The notes below the pieces were generated by a model, which made no database searches, was not told the origin of the DNA, and saw only the letters and a program-made list of their open reading frames with translations. This document shows, in pieces, positions 12,199-24,963 of a DNA stretch of 64,000 nucleotides (position 1 is its first letter; the number at the start of each line of letters is the position of its first letter). The translations under genes were made by a program, and so were the position numbers. Source of the stretch: Anaeramoeba flamelloides (lineage: Eukaryota > Metamonada > Anaeramoebidae); contig JANTQA010000036.1 in NCBI GenBank assembly GCA_027625915.1, forward strand, positions 7,275,001-7,339,000. Reading direction: 5' to 3'.

Positions 12199-15100
12199 CC
12201 GTGTAAAAAAAAATAATAACAATAAATAAAAAATAAAAAAGAAAACATCAATACCCCAAAGTTCTTTTTTTTTTTCTGTCCTAACTTTCATACTTCTATA
12301 ATTTAAATTATTTAATTATTTTTTACAATATTATAATATGGTTTTTCTTGTTCTTATTTTATTTTTTAAAAATTATCCTAATTCAAAATATCCCCGAAAA
12401 ATAAATAAGTTTTTCAAAGCATACCTTTATACTTTTAATTTTAATATCTTTTATTATTTATGATAATATAGGTTTTATGATAAAGTGTATTATCACAATA
12501 TTAACAGTAAAATCGCGATTAGTCCTGCTTTATCATAAAAAATCATAAAATCGTGATAATTTTAAAAAATCGGGATTAGTCCAACTTTATCTTGAAAAAT
12601 CATAAAAATATGATAGCCCATATCATTGCAATAAAATAAAAATCGCGATAAAAAGAAAATTATTTTTTTGAAATCGACTTACAAAAAATACCATTAGATT
12701 TTACAAATACTTTGATTATTTATACAGTTCTTTTCCCCTTTAAAAATGTTAGAAAGGGTTTGAAAGGGGTTGAAAAGTCTTTTCAAGTGTTTGAGGGGTT
12801 TTGAAAGACATGTAAATTTTATAAAAGGAATGAATTTGTTTGTAATGGAAAAAAAAATGTTTTTTTTTAGTTTCATTTTTTTTTTTACAAAATATAATCA
12901 AAGCTATTGTAAATTTTCTCATCAAACAAATAATCATCCATTTAAACAATGTACTTAAATATAAAATAGGTGTGATCTAATAAAATGGAGTTTATTACCT
13001 TCACAAAGTTAAATAACAAAAAAGAATAAAGAGGAATTCGCTTTCTTATTGATGATCGATTTAAAAAAAAAAAAAAACACAAGCTCTATTTGTGTTTTCT
13101 ATCCAATACAAAGATACTCAAAGAAGAATAAGAAAAAGAAGAAAACAAATGTATCAAATAATCTTAATAATTGATAGTTAAGGTGAAATGGATGTGGTGA
13201 AAGTTTTTGAAAAGTTATTACAACTCCCTTTAGCTTTCCTTGAATATTGAAACTGTTTTGTCCTAAGAACACATTCTTTAAAGAACAGGTGAAGTATTGG
13301 TTTTTTTAGAAGCTCATTATTCAAGGCAATTTCCAACACCGCGATTAACTGAAAAAATATTTATTTTCATTTTTAGTTCTTATTGTTGATCTAAAAGGAT
13401 CGATCGATATCCAAACCAAATAAAAAAAAATATTCAATGAAAAACTCTTGATAGGAGCTTTGATTGAATCAAGTATCTTTTTTACTGTTTTTTCAAAGAG
13501 TAACTTTTTTTCACAGAATTTGTTATTTGATCAAAAAAAAATTCTTTGTAAAAATATGCCCTTAATATAAAAAAGCACTATTTTTTTCTGATTAATATTT
13601 TTCGAAATCTAGCTTTATAAATAAATTCAATTTACCACTGTGACAAAATTTTTTAGAATCAAAACAATCTCAACTTTTGAATATAGAAAATATTTTTTGA
13701 AATTACTCTGTGCACTTTTTTATATTTTTTGAAAAATTGAGTTGAGAAAATTTTGAAATCAAAGAATAAGATCATATATTAAATTAGAATATTTTTCAGA
13801 GAGTTTATCTTGTTTAAATAACTTTTTTTATAATATAACCATTTAAAAATAAAAAAAGCATTTCAAGACCAAATTATTCCCTTTTGTGAAAATAAAATTC
13901 ACATAATTTAGAATTTTTTTTTAATAAATATGTTAAAAGAAGAGATTGTATTTAAATATATAGATAATTTCATGTTTGAATTCAATTATTTTGGCAAAAA
14001 ATGTTTTCAAGAAAAAGCTAAATGTAAACTTTATTTATTTTATTTTTTTAATTTAGTTTTTTTAATTTTTTTAATGCAAAGTATTTGATCAGTTTTCCTT
14101 TTTTAGTGTTTTTTGGGTCATGAGGACATATTGCTGAATTAACCAAAAAAAAACATCGACTATTTGATCGCAATTACTTTTTAATTGAGAAATTTTATCA
14201 TTTATCATTATATTTTTACCTTTATCACGATTTTAAATAATTACCACTATTATATAGAATATCGCTATGTGATATATTATACCAATAGTATTGAATATCA
14301 AGATTTTCTTTAATTTCACTATTTGATGGAAATAATCGCGATATTGTAACTTTATCATGAATTAAGTATAGATATCACTAAAAAACACAATTAAATTACA
14401 GTTATATCTCATTTATTTCCCATAAAGGTGATAGAGTAATTATTTTCATAGGGATATAATTAAATATAATAAGTAAACTCGGTTTGTACTTTGGATAAAT
14501 GACGAATCATTTTTAAAAGAGTTTATTGTTTTCCAATTAGATTTTAATTGGAATCTTTCCTGATCCTTTTTGTTGAGATTTTTTCAGATCAAATTCAAAA
14601 CATAATAAAATTGACAACAAAATTTGAATTGTTCGTAAATCTCACTTTTAGTAATTTCTCAAGAGGTTTTTATGAACAAATATCATTTCAAACTTTAACA
14701 TGATCTTAAAAGCACACGAAAAATAAAAATAATGAATATATGAAGAACAGAAACAATCTATAATAATTTTATTTTCGATAATTTTTTAAATTTATTGGAA
14801 TTTTGTAGATTATCTAAAAAAATTGTTATTTTATTATTTAAAGAATCAGTTATTAGATAATATTTATTAATTTTTTTTGATTAGAATTATAAATTTGAAT
14901 CAGTTTTTTTATCTTTGAAAATGTGTAAATTTTTGAGAAATAATAATAAATTTGTTTGATAAATTTAATTTTTGGACTTTAATAACTCAATCAAATAATT
15001 AAAATTGGATTATTAATTATTGATTAAGAATAATCAGATTAGAAAGATTTTCTTATAGTTATATTATAATATTTTTTAAATTTTTTCAAAAATTATTTTC

Positions 15101-16634
15101 TGAATTTTATATTGATGGTTTGGTTTTTTTCTCATATTTTTTTTCTATAACAAATAGAAAAAGATGTTTTGAAATATTGTTTGGATAAATAAATTCTATT
15201 TTTACTTGTTTAAAACTACAATTGTTTTTTATTTTTTTGAAATTAAGTAGATTATTTAAACTAGCTATTTTTAAACTTTGTGTTTCTATATTTTTTTAAG
15301 TGTAATTTAATATCGATCACGGTTGAAAGTAAGATTTCTTTCTCCTTTCAAAGAGAATAATATTTTTTTGAAATAATCGGAATATATCTAAAATATTGAA
15401 CTTTTTAAAAATGGGAAAAATAGTTCATTTTTTTTAAAAACAATAATTAATTCCAGAAAAAGATTTTAGAATTAGGTATCTTTTTGTGTTAATCAGATTT
15501 TTTCTTTGTTTTTCAAATGGGTGATACGTGATAAAATATTTATTGAATTTGCTATTAAATTTATTTGAAGATTTTTTTTTGTTTGCTAGTTACTTTAGAA
15601 AAAATAATGTTTATTTTACAAGTTAAAAAAAAAAGTAAATTCTATAAATGATGGATAGAGAAATAAACTTTTTCTCAACAATAGAGATAAATATAAGTAC
15701 AATATTTTCAGGTGAAAACAATTAAATTGTCGATAATAAACACTCTTGAAAAATTTCCATAATCTCTGTTAAATTATTCACTTTTAATTTCTCTACAAAA
15801 AAATGTAAAAATTCCAAAAATTTTTACCCTTCTTGGGTTCATATCCAAAATTTGATTTTAATATTTCAGAATTTCCATTTCAAATCTCTAAACGCAAAAT
15901 AATTCCTGTGGCTGTTCTTAATATTATTTTTACTGTCATTTGTCTAAGTGAGAAATGTTTTATCATTTGAACTTGTTCTCACAAATCCCTTAAATTAAAG
16001 TCAGTTTTTTGAAAATCTCGTGATAAAAAGATCTTATTTGAAAATTATATTTTAGTGTTTTTCCCTTTTTAAATTGCAATATTATTTATCCAATTTCTTC
16101 AGAATGAAAATTCTATTTGAGGAGTAAAAGTAAATAACATAACAAATAAACACCATATAAGGTGGAAACATACTCCTTATAAGACAATTTTATCTTGAAA
16201 TATAAAAAAAAGAAATAGCTCAAAAGAGAAGAAGAGAAATTATCAGTAAATTTCCTTCAAAATCTAAGTGAGAATTGTACTCAGAAATATCAAATTATTT
16301 AACATTCACAATTGATTTACCCTTAGGTATGCTACTGGGTTCTGAATTCGATGTTTATTGGAACAAGAAGCCAAAAAAAAAAGCACTTGTGTTTAATTTG
16401 GCTTGAGTGTTTTCTACTTTGTTTACTTATTATTTATAGCTAATCAATTTTAACTTTATTCGATTTTGTATGTTCAAAATTGTTTGGTGAACAAAACCCT
16501 TTCCATGACTTTTTTGAAAGTATCGTAGACTCTTTCTGAGTGATTCAAAATATCTAATTTAAATTCTTGACTCGGGAAAATAAAAAACAAATATAGATTT
16601 TCTCATTTTTTTAAAAGCGCTTATTCAAAAAAAA
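12199..16634. other. Intergenic between the two cysteine proteases
   Basis: Holds element E2 (12469-14389) directly downstream of the first protease. The following 2.2 kb show no coding or repeat signal I can define. The region before 16635 should contain the promoter of the second protease. Confidence 0.6.
12469..14389. mobile_element. Non-autonomous DNA transposon E, copy 2 (enlarged)
   Basis: Aligns with E1 through the palindrome-rich left end, the AAAGG-rich centre, the ATAAAATGGAGTTTATTACC block and the right end with TGTAACTTTATCATGAATTA. Its tips (TATAGGTTTTATG on the left) are more decayed than those of E1. Roughly 570 bp, about 13557-14125, have no counterpart in E1: either an insertion here or an internal deletion in E1. 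Non-coding. Confidence 0.7.
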
Positions 16635-17654
16635 ATGAAGAATTTATTCCTCTTGTTACTAATTTTCTTTTGTACTTCTCAATTAATTTTCTCTTCTGTG
16701 CCAGAACACTGGAAGAAATTTGAAGAATTTGAAAAGAAATATGAAAAACATTATGATGAAAAAGAAAGGCTTTACAGATATGATGTTTTTTCAAAAAGGA
16801 TGAAAACCATTGAAGAGCACAACTCAAACCCAGACGCTACATACAAAATGGGTGTTAACCACCTTAGTGATTTGACGAGATCGGAATACTTGTCAAAGCT
16901 CAACGCTTTACCAATGGATCTTTGTCCTCACAACTTTCCAGAAAGGGCCAACGCTATCTATTCTTCACACGATTTTGAAGGCCTTGCGCCTCAAACAGAA
17001 AACTTTAAAGTTGATTGGCGCGCAAAGGGCGCTGTTTCGCCAATCAAAAACCAGCAGCAGTGTGGTTCGTGTTGGAGTTTCTCGACAACTGGCACAATTG
17101 AAGGAAGAACGTTTCTATTAACAAACAAATTGTTTTCTCTTTCGGAACAAATGCTGGTAGATTGCGACAGAGGATGCTTAGCGTGCAATGGATGCTGGCC
17201 ATATATGGCGCTTGAGTGGATCTCAAAAAACGGGCTATGCTCAGAATACGATTACCCTTATGTTGGCTACAAACAAGACTGCGAGGATGTGATTTGCAAG
17301 CGAAGAGTCAATTGCACAGGCTACACGCTTATCAAGAAAGGCGACGAAACCGCTCTCGCATCTGCCTGCGCCAAATACGGTCCAATTTCCGTTGCCGTGG
17401 ATGCTTCACAAGACAGCTTTGTCAATTATCAAAGCGGTGTCTATTATGAACCTAAGTGCACCACAACTTACCTCGATCACGCAGTTCTCGTTGTTGGGTA
17501 CGGAACCGTCGATGGCATTAAAGCATGGATCGTGAAAAATTCATGGGGGGTGCAATATGGCGTAAACGGTTACATCTACATGAGCAAAGATCGAGACAAT
17601 AATTGTGGAATTGCGTCTGCTGCAGTTTACCCAACTTCCTGCTCTCTACTTTAA
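16635..17654 (+). CDS. Papain-family (C1A) cysteine protease, intronless
   Basis: A complete 339-residue cathepsin L-like preproenzyme in one exon, for the secretory or lysosomal route. Residues 1-20 form a signal peptide; an I29 propeptide spans about 26-85 with ERLYRYDVF and VNHLSDLT motifs; mature-enzyme homology runs from about 125. The active site is intact: Gln140 and Cys146 in NQQQCGSCWSFS, His282 in LDHAVLVVGYG and Asn302 in IVKNSWG. Cysteines for the usual disulfides are present (GCLACNGCWPY replaces the common GCNGG). It ends in TAA. The coding region is visibly richer in G and C at third positions than its surroundings, unlike the intron-bearing protease 4.4 kb upstream. The two share the fold but differ strongly in sequence, so they are not a recent tandem duplication. 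The lack of introns might mean retrocopying or simply ancestral absence. Confidence 0.96.
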   Translation: MKNLFLLLLIFFCTSQLIFSSVPEHWKKFEEFEKKYEKHYDEKERLYRYDVFSKRMKTIEEHNSNPDATYKMGVNHLSDLTRSEYLSKLNALPMDLCPHNFPERANAIYSSHDFEGLAPQTENFKVDWRAKGAVSPIKNQQQCGSCWSFSTTGTIEGRTFLLTNKLFSLSEQMLVDCDRGCLACNGCWPYMALEWISKNGLCSEYDYPYVGYKQDCEDVICKRRVNCTGYTLIKKGDETALASACAKYGPISVAVDASQDSFVNYQSGVYYEPKCTTTYLDHAVLVVGYGTVDGIKAWIVKNSWGVQYGVNGYIYMSKDRDNNCGIASAAVYPTSCSLL

Positions 17655-20600
17655 GAAATTATTTTTATTTCTAATTTTTGACAAGAGCCTTTTTGGAGAT
17701 TATGGCTCCTTATTGTTATTAGCCCAAATTAAATGAAAGTCTCCTTAACTCCTTATCATGTGCTTAAGTACAAACAGGCCATTATTTCTCTAAAACCAGA
17801 GTAAATATTATAATAGATTATGTGTAAAGGATGTATTCTTTTTCCAAATTGGTAACAGTTATTTTTTTACTTACAAATAGAGTTTGATCTGTCTCATACA
17901 ACTTACAAATTGAAGCGAATACATCTGTGTTGTTGTCTATTAATTTCATGACACCAATTTTGTATTTATATAGAACATGATAAGTTAACTTGAAAAAAGG
18001 GTGATAGATTTTTTTTTGGTTGAAAAATTTTTTTTCGTAAATTTAATCAATAAAATTTAATTTTTCATTTTTTTCCATTTATGAATATTTACTTCTAAGC
18101 ATCCCTTGAGGCAATTCTTAAATTTTTGTTTAATTTTAAAGTTTTTGTTTTATTTTGTGTTTATTAATTGCCTTCTTTTAACCTTTGGTAAAATTTTTTC
18201 ACAATTTCACTGTGAAATTATGAAAAAATTTTTACCAAATATTAAAAGAGATCCAAAATTTCCATTTTCTTGGTACTTTCTTTTTCATTGATTTTAGATA
18301 TTAATTGGTTGAAATAGCTTATTATTTTAACTTTCACTACCATCTCAAATGTATCTACTGGTTAAAATATTCACTCACTTATAAGATTTAAACATATATT
18401 TATATAAGGTTTTTCCAAAAAAATGGTGCATTTTTTTTTACATTTCATAAAAAATCATCTTTTTTAGTGATGGTATTTGTAAATCAACAATACCAAATGA
18501 AGTTTAATATTAATATTGGTTGGATCTGTGACTTGGTGTATTTATTTCAAAATATTTTGTTTGAAATATTCCCAAAAAAAAAAAAGAAAAATAACGCTTT
18601 ATTTCGAGAAAACAATGCATGGCCAATTTCAATAAAAAACTGGAAATATAATAAAAATAAAGTTGATTTTTGAAACAATCAAAATATATTTAGATTTTTT
18701 AGTTTGTATTTGAAAATTTTGTTTGGATTAAAGAAGTTATGTAAACAATTTTATCGAGCAAAAAGAAAAAAAAAAATTCATCCATTTTTCACACATAAAA
18801 AATATCAGATAAAATTTAGATCAGAAATTTGAATATCTATTTAATTATGGAAAATAATACTAAAAAAAAAAAATTAATTATTAAAAAGATGGGGTAAATG
18901 ATAGTTAATTATTTTTTATAATTAAATAGTATTATTAGGATATATATTTCTGAAATATATTTTTAAATAAATTTAACTTGCTTTTTTTTTTTTTTTTTTG
19001 GCTTATATATATGAAATATTGATAGAAAATATTTTCAATTTTACAGGGTAAAGTTTAATTGAAGAAATAGAAAATTTTCTCTGAGTTTAATTCATTATTC
19101 TTATCACAATATATTTGAAATATTTAAATCTGGATTTTTTTTCGTATTTCTTCAAAATTCCTCCCTTGTTTTTGTTTTGTTCCGGTTATTCTTTCCTGGT
19201 TTCTTTTTTTTTTTTGTAGGTATATTCAGTTCCCTTTTTAAGGGATAAACTTTCAACAAAATTTAAGGTACAATAAAAATCACATGTAAACCACATTTTT
19301 TCTAATTTTTTTTTTTTTGAAACAAATCTTCTTACTATAAGTTGAATTTTGGGTCTTAATTTTAAATTTTTCTTGTGAAATAAATTTAGTTTAAAGTTGG
19401 TGTTGTAAAATGTGAACTGGTTATATTTATTTTAAGAATCTCAACTCCAATCCAAATATTATTTTTTTCCCCTATTTCTAAACAATCATTATATTACTTG
19501 ATTGTTTAAAAAAATAAATTTTTTCTTTTTGGATGGTTCCACTCGGATTAAAATGATTTTTGGGTCAAATAATAAAATAAAATAGAAATAAGTTTATAAA
19601 ATACTTTTTAAAAATATTTTGAAGATATTATACAGATAAAAGGTTTTTTTTTTAAAATTAACAAATGAGACACAAATATTTCTTTTTTTCTTTTTTTTTT
19701 TTTTTTTTCATTTTTTCATCTAGATGAACTCATGTTAGAATGTGGAAGAATTTTTATTTATGAAAAAGATTAAGTGGGTAATTTTTGATATACTAACACG
19801 GAAACTTAGTAGTATTGGTATTTTTTTATAAAAAGTAAAAAGTAAAAATATTAAGAATTAAAATAAAATAGAAATTTATAAAGAAAAAATTAACAACTTC
19901 AATTAAATAATTACCTTCCAATGAGACATATATTATTAATTGTAAATTAAGTTAAATTACCAAATAGTATTTTTTTTTTGTGTGTGTGTGTGTTCTTAGC
20001 TAATGAATCATAATTTTTTGAATTTAATTTCTTATTAATTATCTTTTCTAAATTTGTTAGAATTGAATGTCTACATTTGATTTTTAATTTTTATTTATTT
20101 TATTACTTATTGATTCACAAAAAGTAAATTATAATAATAATTGATATTTGAAAATTTTTTGATTGATTTTACAAAAGTAAAGTTTAAATTGAAAAAATGA
20201 ATATTATTATTATTCAAGAAGTGGGAAAAAATAGTTTTCATTATTATTCATGGTAAATAGAAACTAAAATTAGATTTATCAACAAATATCCAAAAAAAAA
20301 CTTATAATGTGAAAAAGTAAATAATAAAAAAATGAAAAAAAATAAAGAAAAAGAAAAAAATGAATAATACATATCAAAGAATAGTCGATATCCATATGAT
20401 TAAAAAATTATAAATTTTCAAAAAAATAAAATAAAAAACTCAAATTCCTAGGTCACTATTGAGAAAAAAACTATGTAATATTTAGTAGGCAATTAAAAAT
20501 CAAAGAAACTTTCATCTTATATCAATAATTTTTTTTCGAGAATCCTTCTAACTGGTTAAATAACATAGAAATCCAGTCTTTTACTTGTGACCTTCAGATA

Positions 20601-21967
20601 TTACATTGAAAAAAGTAAAAAGAATTACCTTTATAAAATCTAAGTAAAATTCAAAAATTATTTAAAATTATTTCAATTTTGAAAAATTAAAAATGATTTT
20701 TTCTTCCACTATCAATCCCATCTTTCAGATTATTTCTTTTTTCTTCTGTAACACTGAATTTTTATTGCTCCTATGGGTGAACGAAAAACAAAAAACTCTA
20801 GTTAGGAAATAAAGTACAAAAAAATATTCAGATCTTATTTCCCTTAAAAAAATAAAAACCCAAATTTGAAAAAATCGCTCAATATTTTAATAATTACACT
20901 TGAAAATCCCAACCATTTTCCAAATTGACTCAAAGAATTGGATTTACTTATAATAAAATATTTTGATTTTTTTCAAATTTTAGAATTCTCGTCGAGTTAC
21001 AATAAATCCAATTACAGTTTTCCTGGCTAATTAGTAAGGTTAAAATTAATAAAAAAACAAATGGATACTATTAAAAATTAACTTAGAGGCCAAACTCTTC
21101 ACCTTAAAGTTAGTTATTGAAAGGTATAGTTCAAAATTTTTATATTGTCATAAAATCTGATAATTATTTTGAGATAGTAAATACACAAAAAATTTAATCC
21201 AAGAAATAGTTTGGAAAAGTTTAAACTCAATATACTATTTGTTGAAAAATAAATCTAACAAAATTTTCATAAAGCTTTCCAAAAAAAGATAAGAATAAAT
21301 CAGGTATCATTTTAAATTTTATAACAAAAAGTAAAGTTTGAATTATTAAACTACCTTTTAGAATTGGGACTTTTATGGTTATATTTTAATTATTAAAATG
21401 TTTTAATTTTTTTTAGAAAGAGGAAGGAAAGATTTGATCCATTTATTTGGCAATTAACAGTATTTTAGTTAGTCCTTTAAAGTGTGTTGTCTGTTGACAT
21501 CTAATATTGTTTAAACAAAGAGTCTTCAAATAAAATTAAGTCAGTTTACAGAATTGAAAAAAGATAAATTGCCAAAATCTTTCCTTTCTATCCTCAAATA
21601 CGGTAATTAATTTGTTTAAAATGCAAAAAGAGAATTCAAGTTTTTTGAAATTACAAGAACACTCAAACATTCTACAACTGGATTTATGTGATGATCTTTA
21701 AATATCACTGTTTTTTTTTTTAAATTTTAGTAATTATTTCAAACAAAAACACAACTTTAAATCAGAAAGAACTTGAAAATTCAAATAAAAAATTCTTGTA
21801 TCTATTTTCTTTTGATTTTATAATTCATTAAATCAAATAAATTTTTGTCAAAAAAAAAAAAAAACCATTTTTTCAAATTTTTTGTTTGTCGGACAACTCC
21901 TAAATTTTTTTTTGTGAGAATATCAAAACCACTGTTATAAACATACCAAAAGAAAAACAAATCAGTA
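17655..21967. other. Intergenic, 4.3 kb
   Basis: No gene recognised. It contains a decayed member of the TA-inserting MITE family (19221-19426) and many homopolymer runs. The short open frames here have no recognisable protein features. Confidence 0.6.
19221..19426. mobile_element. Tc1/mariner-like MITE family T, copy 1 (decayed)
   Basis: About 205 bp with inverted ends TATTCAGTTCCCTTTTTAA and the complement of AAAATGTGAACTGGTTAT. The internal layout, with AAACTTTCAACAAAATTTAA, matches copies 2 and 3. TA-flanked. It is more diverged than the other copies. Confidence 0.65.
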
Positions 21968-24646
21968 ATGTCTCAACCAATCAAAAGTAAGCCTCAACAA
22001 CAAAGAAAAAAAAAGCCTAATCATCAAACAATTTATTTAAGCTTACCAACCAACTCTAAAGGAAGCAAAAAAGGCCAAATACGCCAAATTCAAACTCAAA
22101 ACGTTAAAAAACTGTATATCCATTCTGGTAGTGGTGTTGTTGTCTATAGCTTTCCAAAACAAAAACAAAAAAATAATAGAAAAATAGTTCGAAAAAAACA
22201 AAAACAAAACACAAAAACTCAAATCCCAAAAAAAAATTTGGAAAACAGAGCCAAATGCAAAAACAAACCCAAAACAACACCATTTAATAAGTTGAAAAAA
22301 ACAAGTACAAAAAAAAATTGTCAAAAAAAATTGACTAGTTGCAGTTGGAATGATCTCCAAAAAAACAGGCAAAACAATTCTCTTCTTTTTCCAGTTGAAA
22401 AACAACCAAAGTTCATAATTCAAAACCAAAGCCACAAAAAAAAGCCTACACAATTTTGTAAGAAAAAAATCTTGAAAGGCGAAGAGAAATATTATTTGGA
22501 TCAAAAAGATCAAAATGAGAAACGAATAACCAAAAACCAAAATAATAATAAAAATAACAAAGATTTTTTGCAAAAACTAAATCAAAAACAAAAACAAAAA
22601 CAAAAACAAAAACAAAAACAAAAACAAAAACTGAAACAAAAGAAAGAACAAGAAGATAAGAAAAAGCAGGGAATAGAGGATGTGGGCTTGTGTCTATCAA
22701 GTCAGCAATTACAAGTCAAAAAAGATGAAGAAGATAAGAAAGAGGAAGAAATCGATACCAGTACACATTCAACAGAAATTAGCGAAACAAACCAAAATTA
22801 TAGTTCAAAAACAGGGCTAGATTGGAGCGAGCACGAAACAAGATTTTCGTTCCTTGCCGACGACAATGAAAAATTGAAAAATATCCGCACAAGATTTTTA
22901 TTAAAAAAGAAAAAACGAAGGATCTCTGTTGATAGTCTAAATTTGAAAGAAAAGGAGCCTCAATTTAATAATTGGAGAAAAAACATGACCCCCCCTCCAC
23001 CCCAAGTGTCTAAACCATATACATCAAATAAAGATTTAATGAATTCAAAGAATGCAAAAGTTTTAAATTTTAATGAACTCGATCTTGACGCTCTGAATTC
23101 TTCGTATAGCAACCATGAAGACAATGAGCAAAGGGCGAGAGCGATCAAAAATTGGAAAGGGAAAGACGGGGTGGAATTTTTAATTGGAGACATTCTCTAT
23201 GTCTTTGGTGACATGGGGAAGGGCAATTTCCAAGTTGAAAATAAAGAGGGATATATAGGGAAAGTTCCCAGCGAATGCTTTGAATTCATTGACTCAAATT
23301 TTAATGTTATACCAAATCCATTTAAAGGCGATCACGAGGATTTTATAGAACTGTTAGAAAACGAATCCGAATATTTTTCGAAAGAATTCACCACACATAA
23401 TGGCAAAAAGAATCCACTCAAAAAAAAAAATTCCCAGAACAAAAAGAATTCCGACAACAAAAAGGGAAGAATTAGTGTAAAAATCAATGTAGATGATTTT
23501 AATGTGGATTCCCTCTCACAAAAAGAGATTTTTGAACAAGATCATATTGACGATCAAAAGGCAATTGTAATCAAAGATTACCAAAGCCATGTGAAAGGCC
23601 ATTTATGTTTAAAAAAAGATCAGATTCTTTATATAACGGGCTGGAATGAAAGGGGGTTATGCCAAGGAGAGATCTTTAAGAATGACGAAATTGATTTTGG
23701 TCTGTTTCCTTCTGATTATATTAAAATGATAAATTCCAAAAAGAGCAATAGTGGTAAGGGCAATGGGAATGATAATGAAAAACAGAAAGTGTTAACAAAG
23801 GAAAACGACGGACAATTGGAAAAAATTGGTAAAGGGAAAAGGGGGTGGGGAAATACTATTACAAATAAGAAAGACAAGAAAAGGAAAGTCAGAATTGAAT
23901 TTAATAATACCTTAAAAAATCAGAAAATAAAATTGAATCCAATGAAAATAATTACTAATAAAAACATCCTTTTCAATAATAATAATAACAATAACAATAA
24001 CAACAACAATAATAATAACAATAACGGTAGTAGTAACAACAATAAAAAATTTTCAATCAAAAAAACAGCTTTATTAAAAAATGTAAAAACTAATCAAATA
24101 CATTTTAATGAAATTAAAATTTCGCCATTTATTAAACCTAGATTAAGAGTGAATAATATTAATAATCAAAATTCAACAATAAACTATTACCCTAAAAGTT
24201 ATTCTTCGTATTACACCTTTTTAAATAATAATAAAAATATGAATAATAATACACATTTTGGTAAAGATAAAAATAATGAAAAAATCACTCATCGGGTTAG
24301 ATCTATAAAACCATTTATTGCAAAAAAACCCTTTGAATTGTCAATAGAATTAAACTGGATTTTGAAAATTCACAATAAACTTGATAATGATTGGCTACTT
24401 GGCGAAACAGAAATGGGCGAAATTGGAATATTCCCTTTAAATTGCATACAAAACATCGATGAAAAGAATATTTCGAAAGTGCAAGTGCTCTCAACATTTA
24501 TACCTTCAAACGACCAACAATTAGGTGTGATCAAAAATCAAGTAATTGAAAAAATTGAAGATTGTGGGGATGACTGGATCCTTGCTAAAAAGGAATTTGA
24601 ACAACAATGTGGTTTGGTACCTAAAAAATTGGTTATTTTAATCTAA
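21968..24646 (+). CDS. Four-SH3-domain protein with Lys/Gln-rich N-terminus
   Basis: A single-exon 892-residue protein. The N-terminal half is basic and low-complexity, including a KQ dipeptide run near residues 205-225. The C-terminal half carries four SH3-like modules. SH3-1 (about 390-445) has ARAIKNW..GVEFLIGDILYV and ends KVPSECFEF. SH3-2 (about 530-590) has AIVIKDYQSH and GLFPSDYIKMI. SH3-3 (about 776-833) has ELNWILKIHNKLDNDWLLGE and GIFPLNCI. SH3-4 (about 838-892) has DDWILAKKEF and GLVPKKLV at the extreme C-terminus. A poly-Asn tract (about 670-690, mixed AAT/AAC codons) separates SH3-2 from SH3-3. No kinase, GAP, GEF or membrane segment is visible, so an adaptor binding proline-rich ligands in signalling or actin/endocytic assemblies is inferred. 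The start is the first ATG of a frame that stays open throughout; it ends in TAA. Confidence 0.85.
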   Translation: MSQPIKSKPQQQRKKKPNHQTIYLSLPTNSKGSKKGQIRQIQTQNVKKLYIHSGSGVVVYSFPKQKQKNNRKIVRKKQKQNTKTQIPKKNLENRAKCKNKPKTTPFNKLKKTSTKKNCQKKLTSCSWNDLQKNRQNNSLLFPVEKQPKFIIQNQSHKKKPTQFCKKKILKGEEKYYLDQKDQNEKRITKNQNNNKNNKDFLQKLNQKQKQKQKQKQKQKQKLKQKKEQEDKKKQGIEDVGLCLSSQQLQVKKDEEDKKEEEIDTSTHSTEISETNQNYSSKTGLDWSEHETRFSFLADDNEKLKNIRTRFLLKKKKRRISVDSLNLKEKEPQFNNWRKNMTPPPPQVSKPYTSNKDLMNSKNAKVLNFNELDLDALNSSYSNHEDNEQRARAIKNWKGKDGVEFLIGDILYVFGDMGKGNFQVENKEGYIGKVPSECFEFIDSNFNVIPNPFKGDHEDFIELLENESEYFSKEFTTHNGKKNPLKKKNSQNKKNSDNKKGRISVKINVDDFNVDSLSQKEIFEQDHIDDQKAIVIKDYQSHVKGHLCLKKDQILYITGWNERGLCQGEIFKNDEIDFGLFPSDYIKMINSKKSNSGKGNGNDNEKQKVLTKENDGQLEKIGKGKRGWGNTITNKKDKKRKVRIEFNNTLKNQKIKLNPMKIITNKNILFNNNNNNNNNNNNNNNNNGSSNNNKKFSIKKTALLKNVKTNQIHFNEIKISPFIKPRLRVNNINNQNSTINYYPKSYSSYYTFLNNNKNMNNNTHFGKDKNNEKITHRVRSIKPFIAKKPFELSIELNWILKIHNKLDNDWLLGETEMGEIGIFPLNCIQNIDEKNISKVQVLSTFIPSNDQQLGVIKNQVIEKIEDCGDDWILAKKEFEQQCGLVPKKLVILI
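22580..22632 (+). repeat. In-frame CAAAAA hexamer repeat inside the SH3 gene
   Basis: About eight tandem CAAAAA units encode the Gln-Lys run. The unit length is a multiple of three, so copy-number changes keep the frame. Confidence 0.9.
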
Positions 24647-24883
24647 GTGGAGTTTTTTCAAATCCCATAATTTCTTTTTTTTTTTGATTAGTGGAAAAAA
24701 ATAGATTATGGATTAATTTGAAAGAAACTAAAACTTTTTTTTTTGAGCTGTTTGATGAAACAATTTGTTTAATTATATTTAAATTATAATTGAATGTTGT
24801 AATTATAGTAATTAGTTTTTAAAGAATATTTTTATCCCTATTATTATTTTTATAATTGGTATATTTATTTCTTTTCTTACTTT

Positions 24884-24963
24884 CTTTTTCTTTTTCTTTT
24901 TCTTTTTCGATTTCTTTTTCTTTTTCTTTTTCGATTTCTTTTGGCTTTTTCTTTTTCTTTTTT
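24884..24963. repeat. CTTTTT hexamer tract
   Basis: Tandem CTTTTT units interrupted by two CGATTT variants, 240 bp downstream of the SH3 gene. Confidence 0.85.

Noticed and set aside
22043-22573. A 176-codon Phe-rich minus-strand frame
   Set aside because: Antisense shadow of the Lys/Gln-rich SH3 protein.
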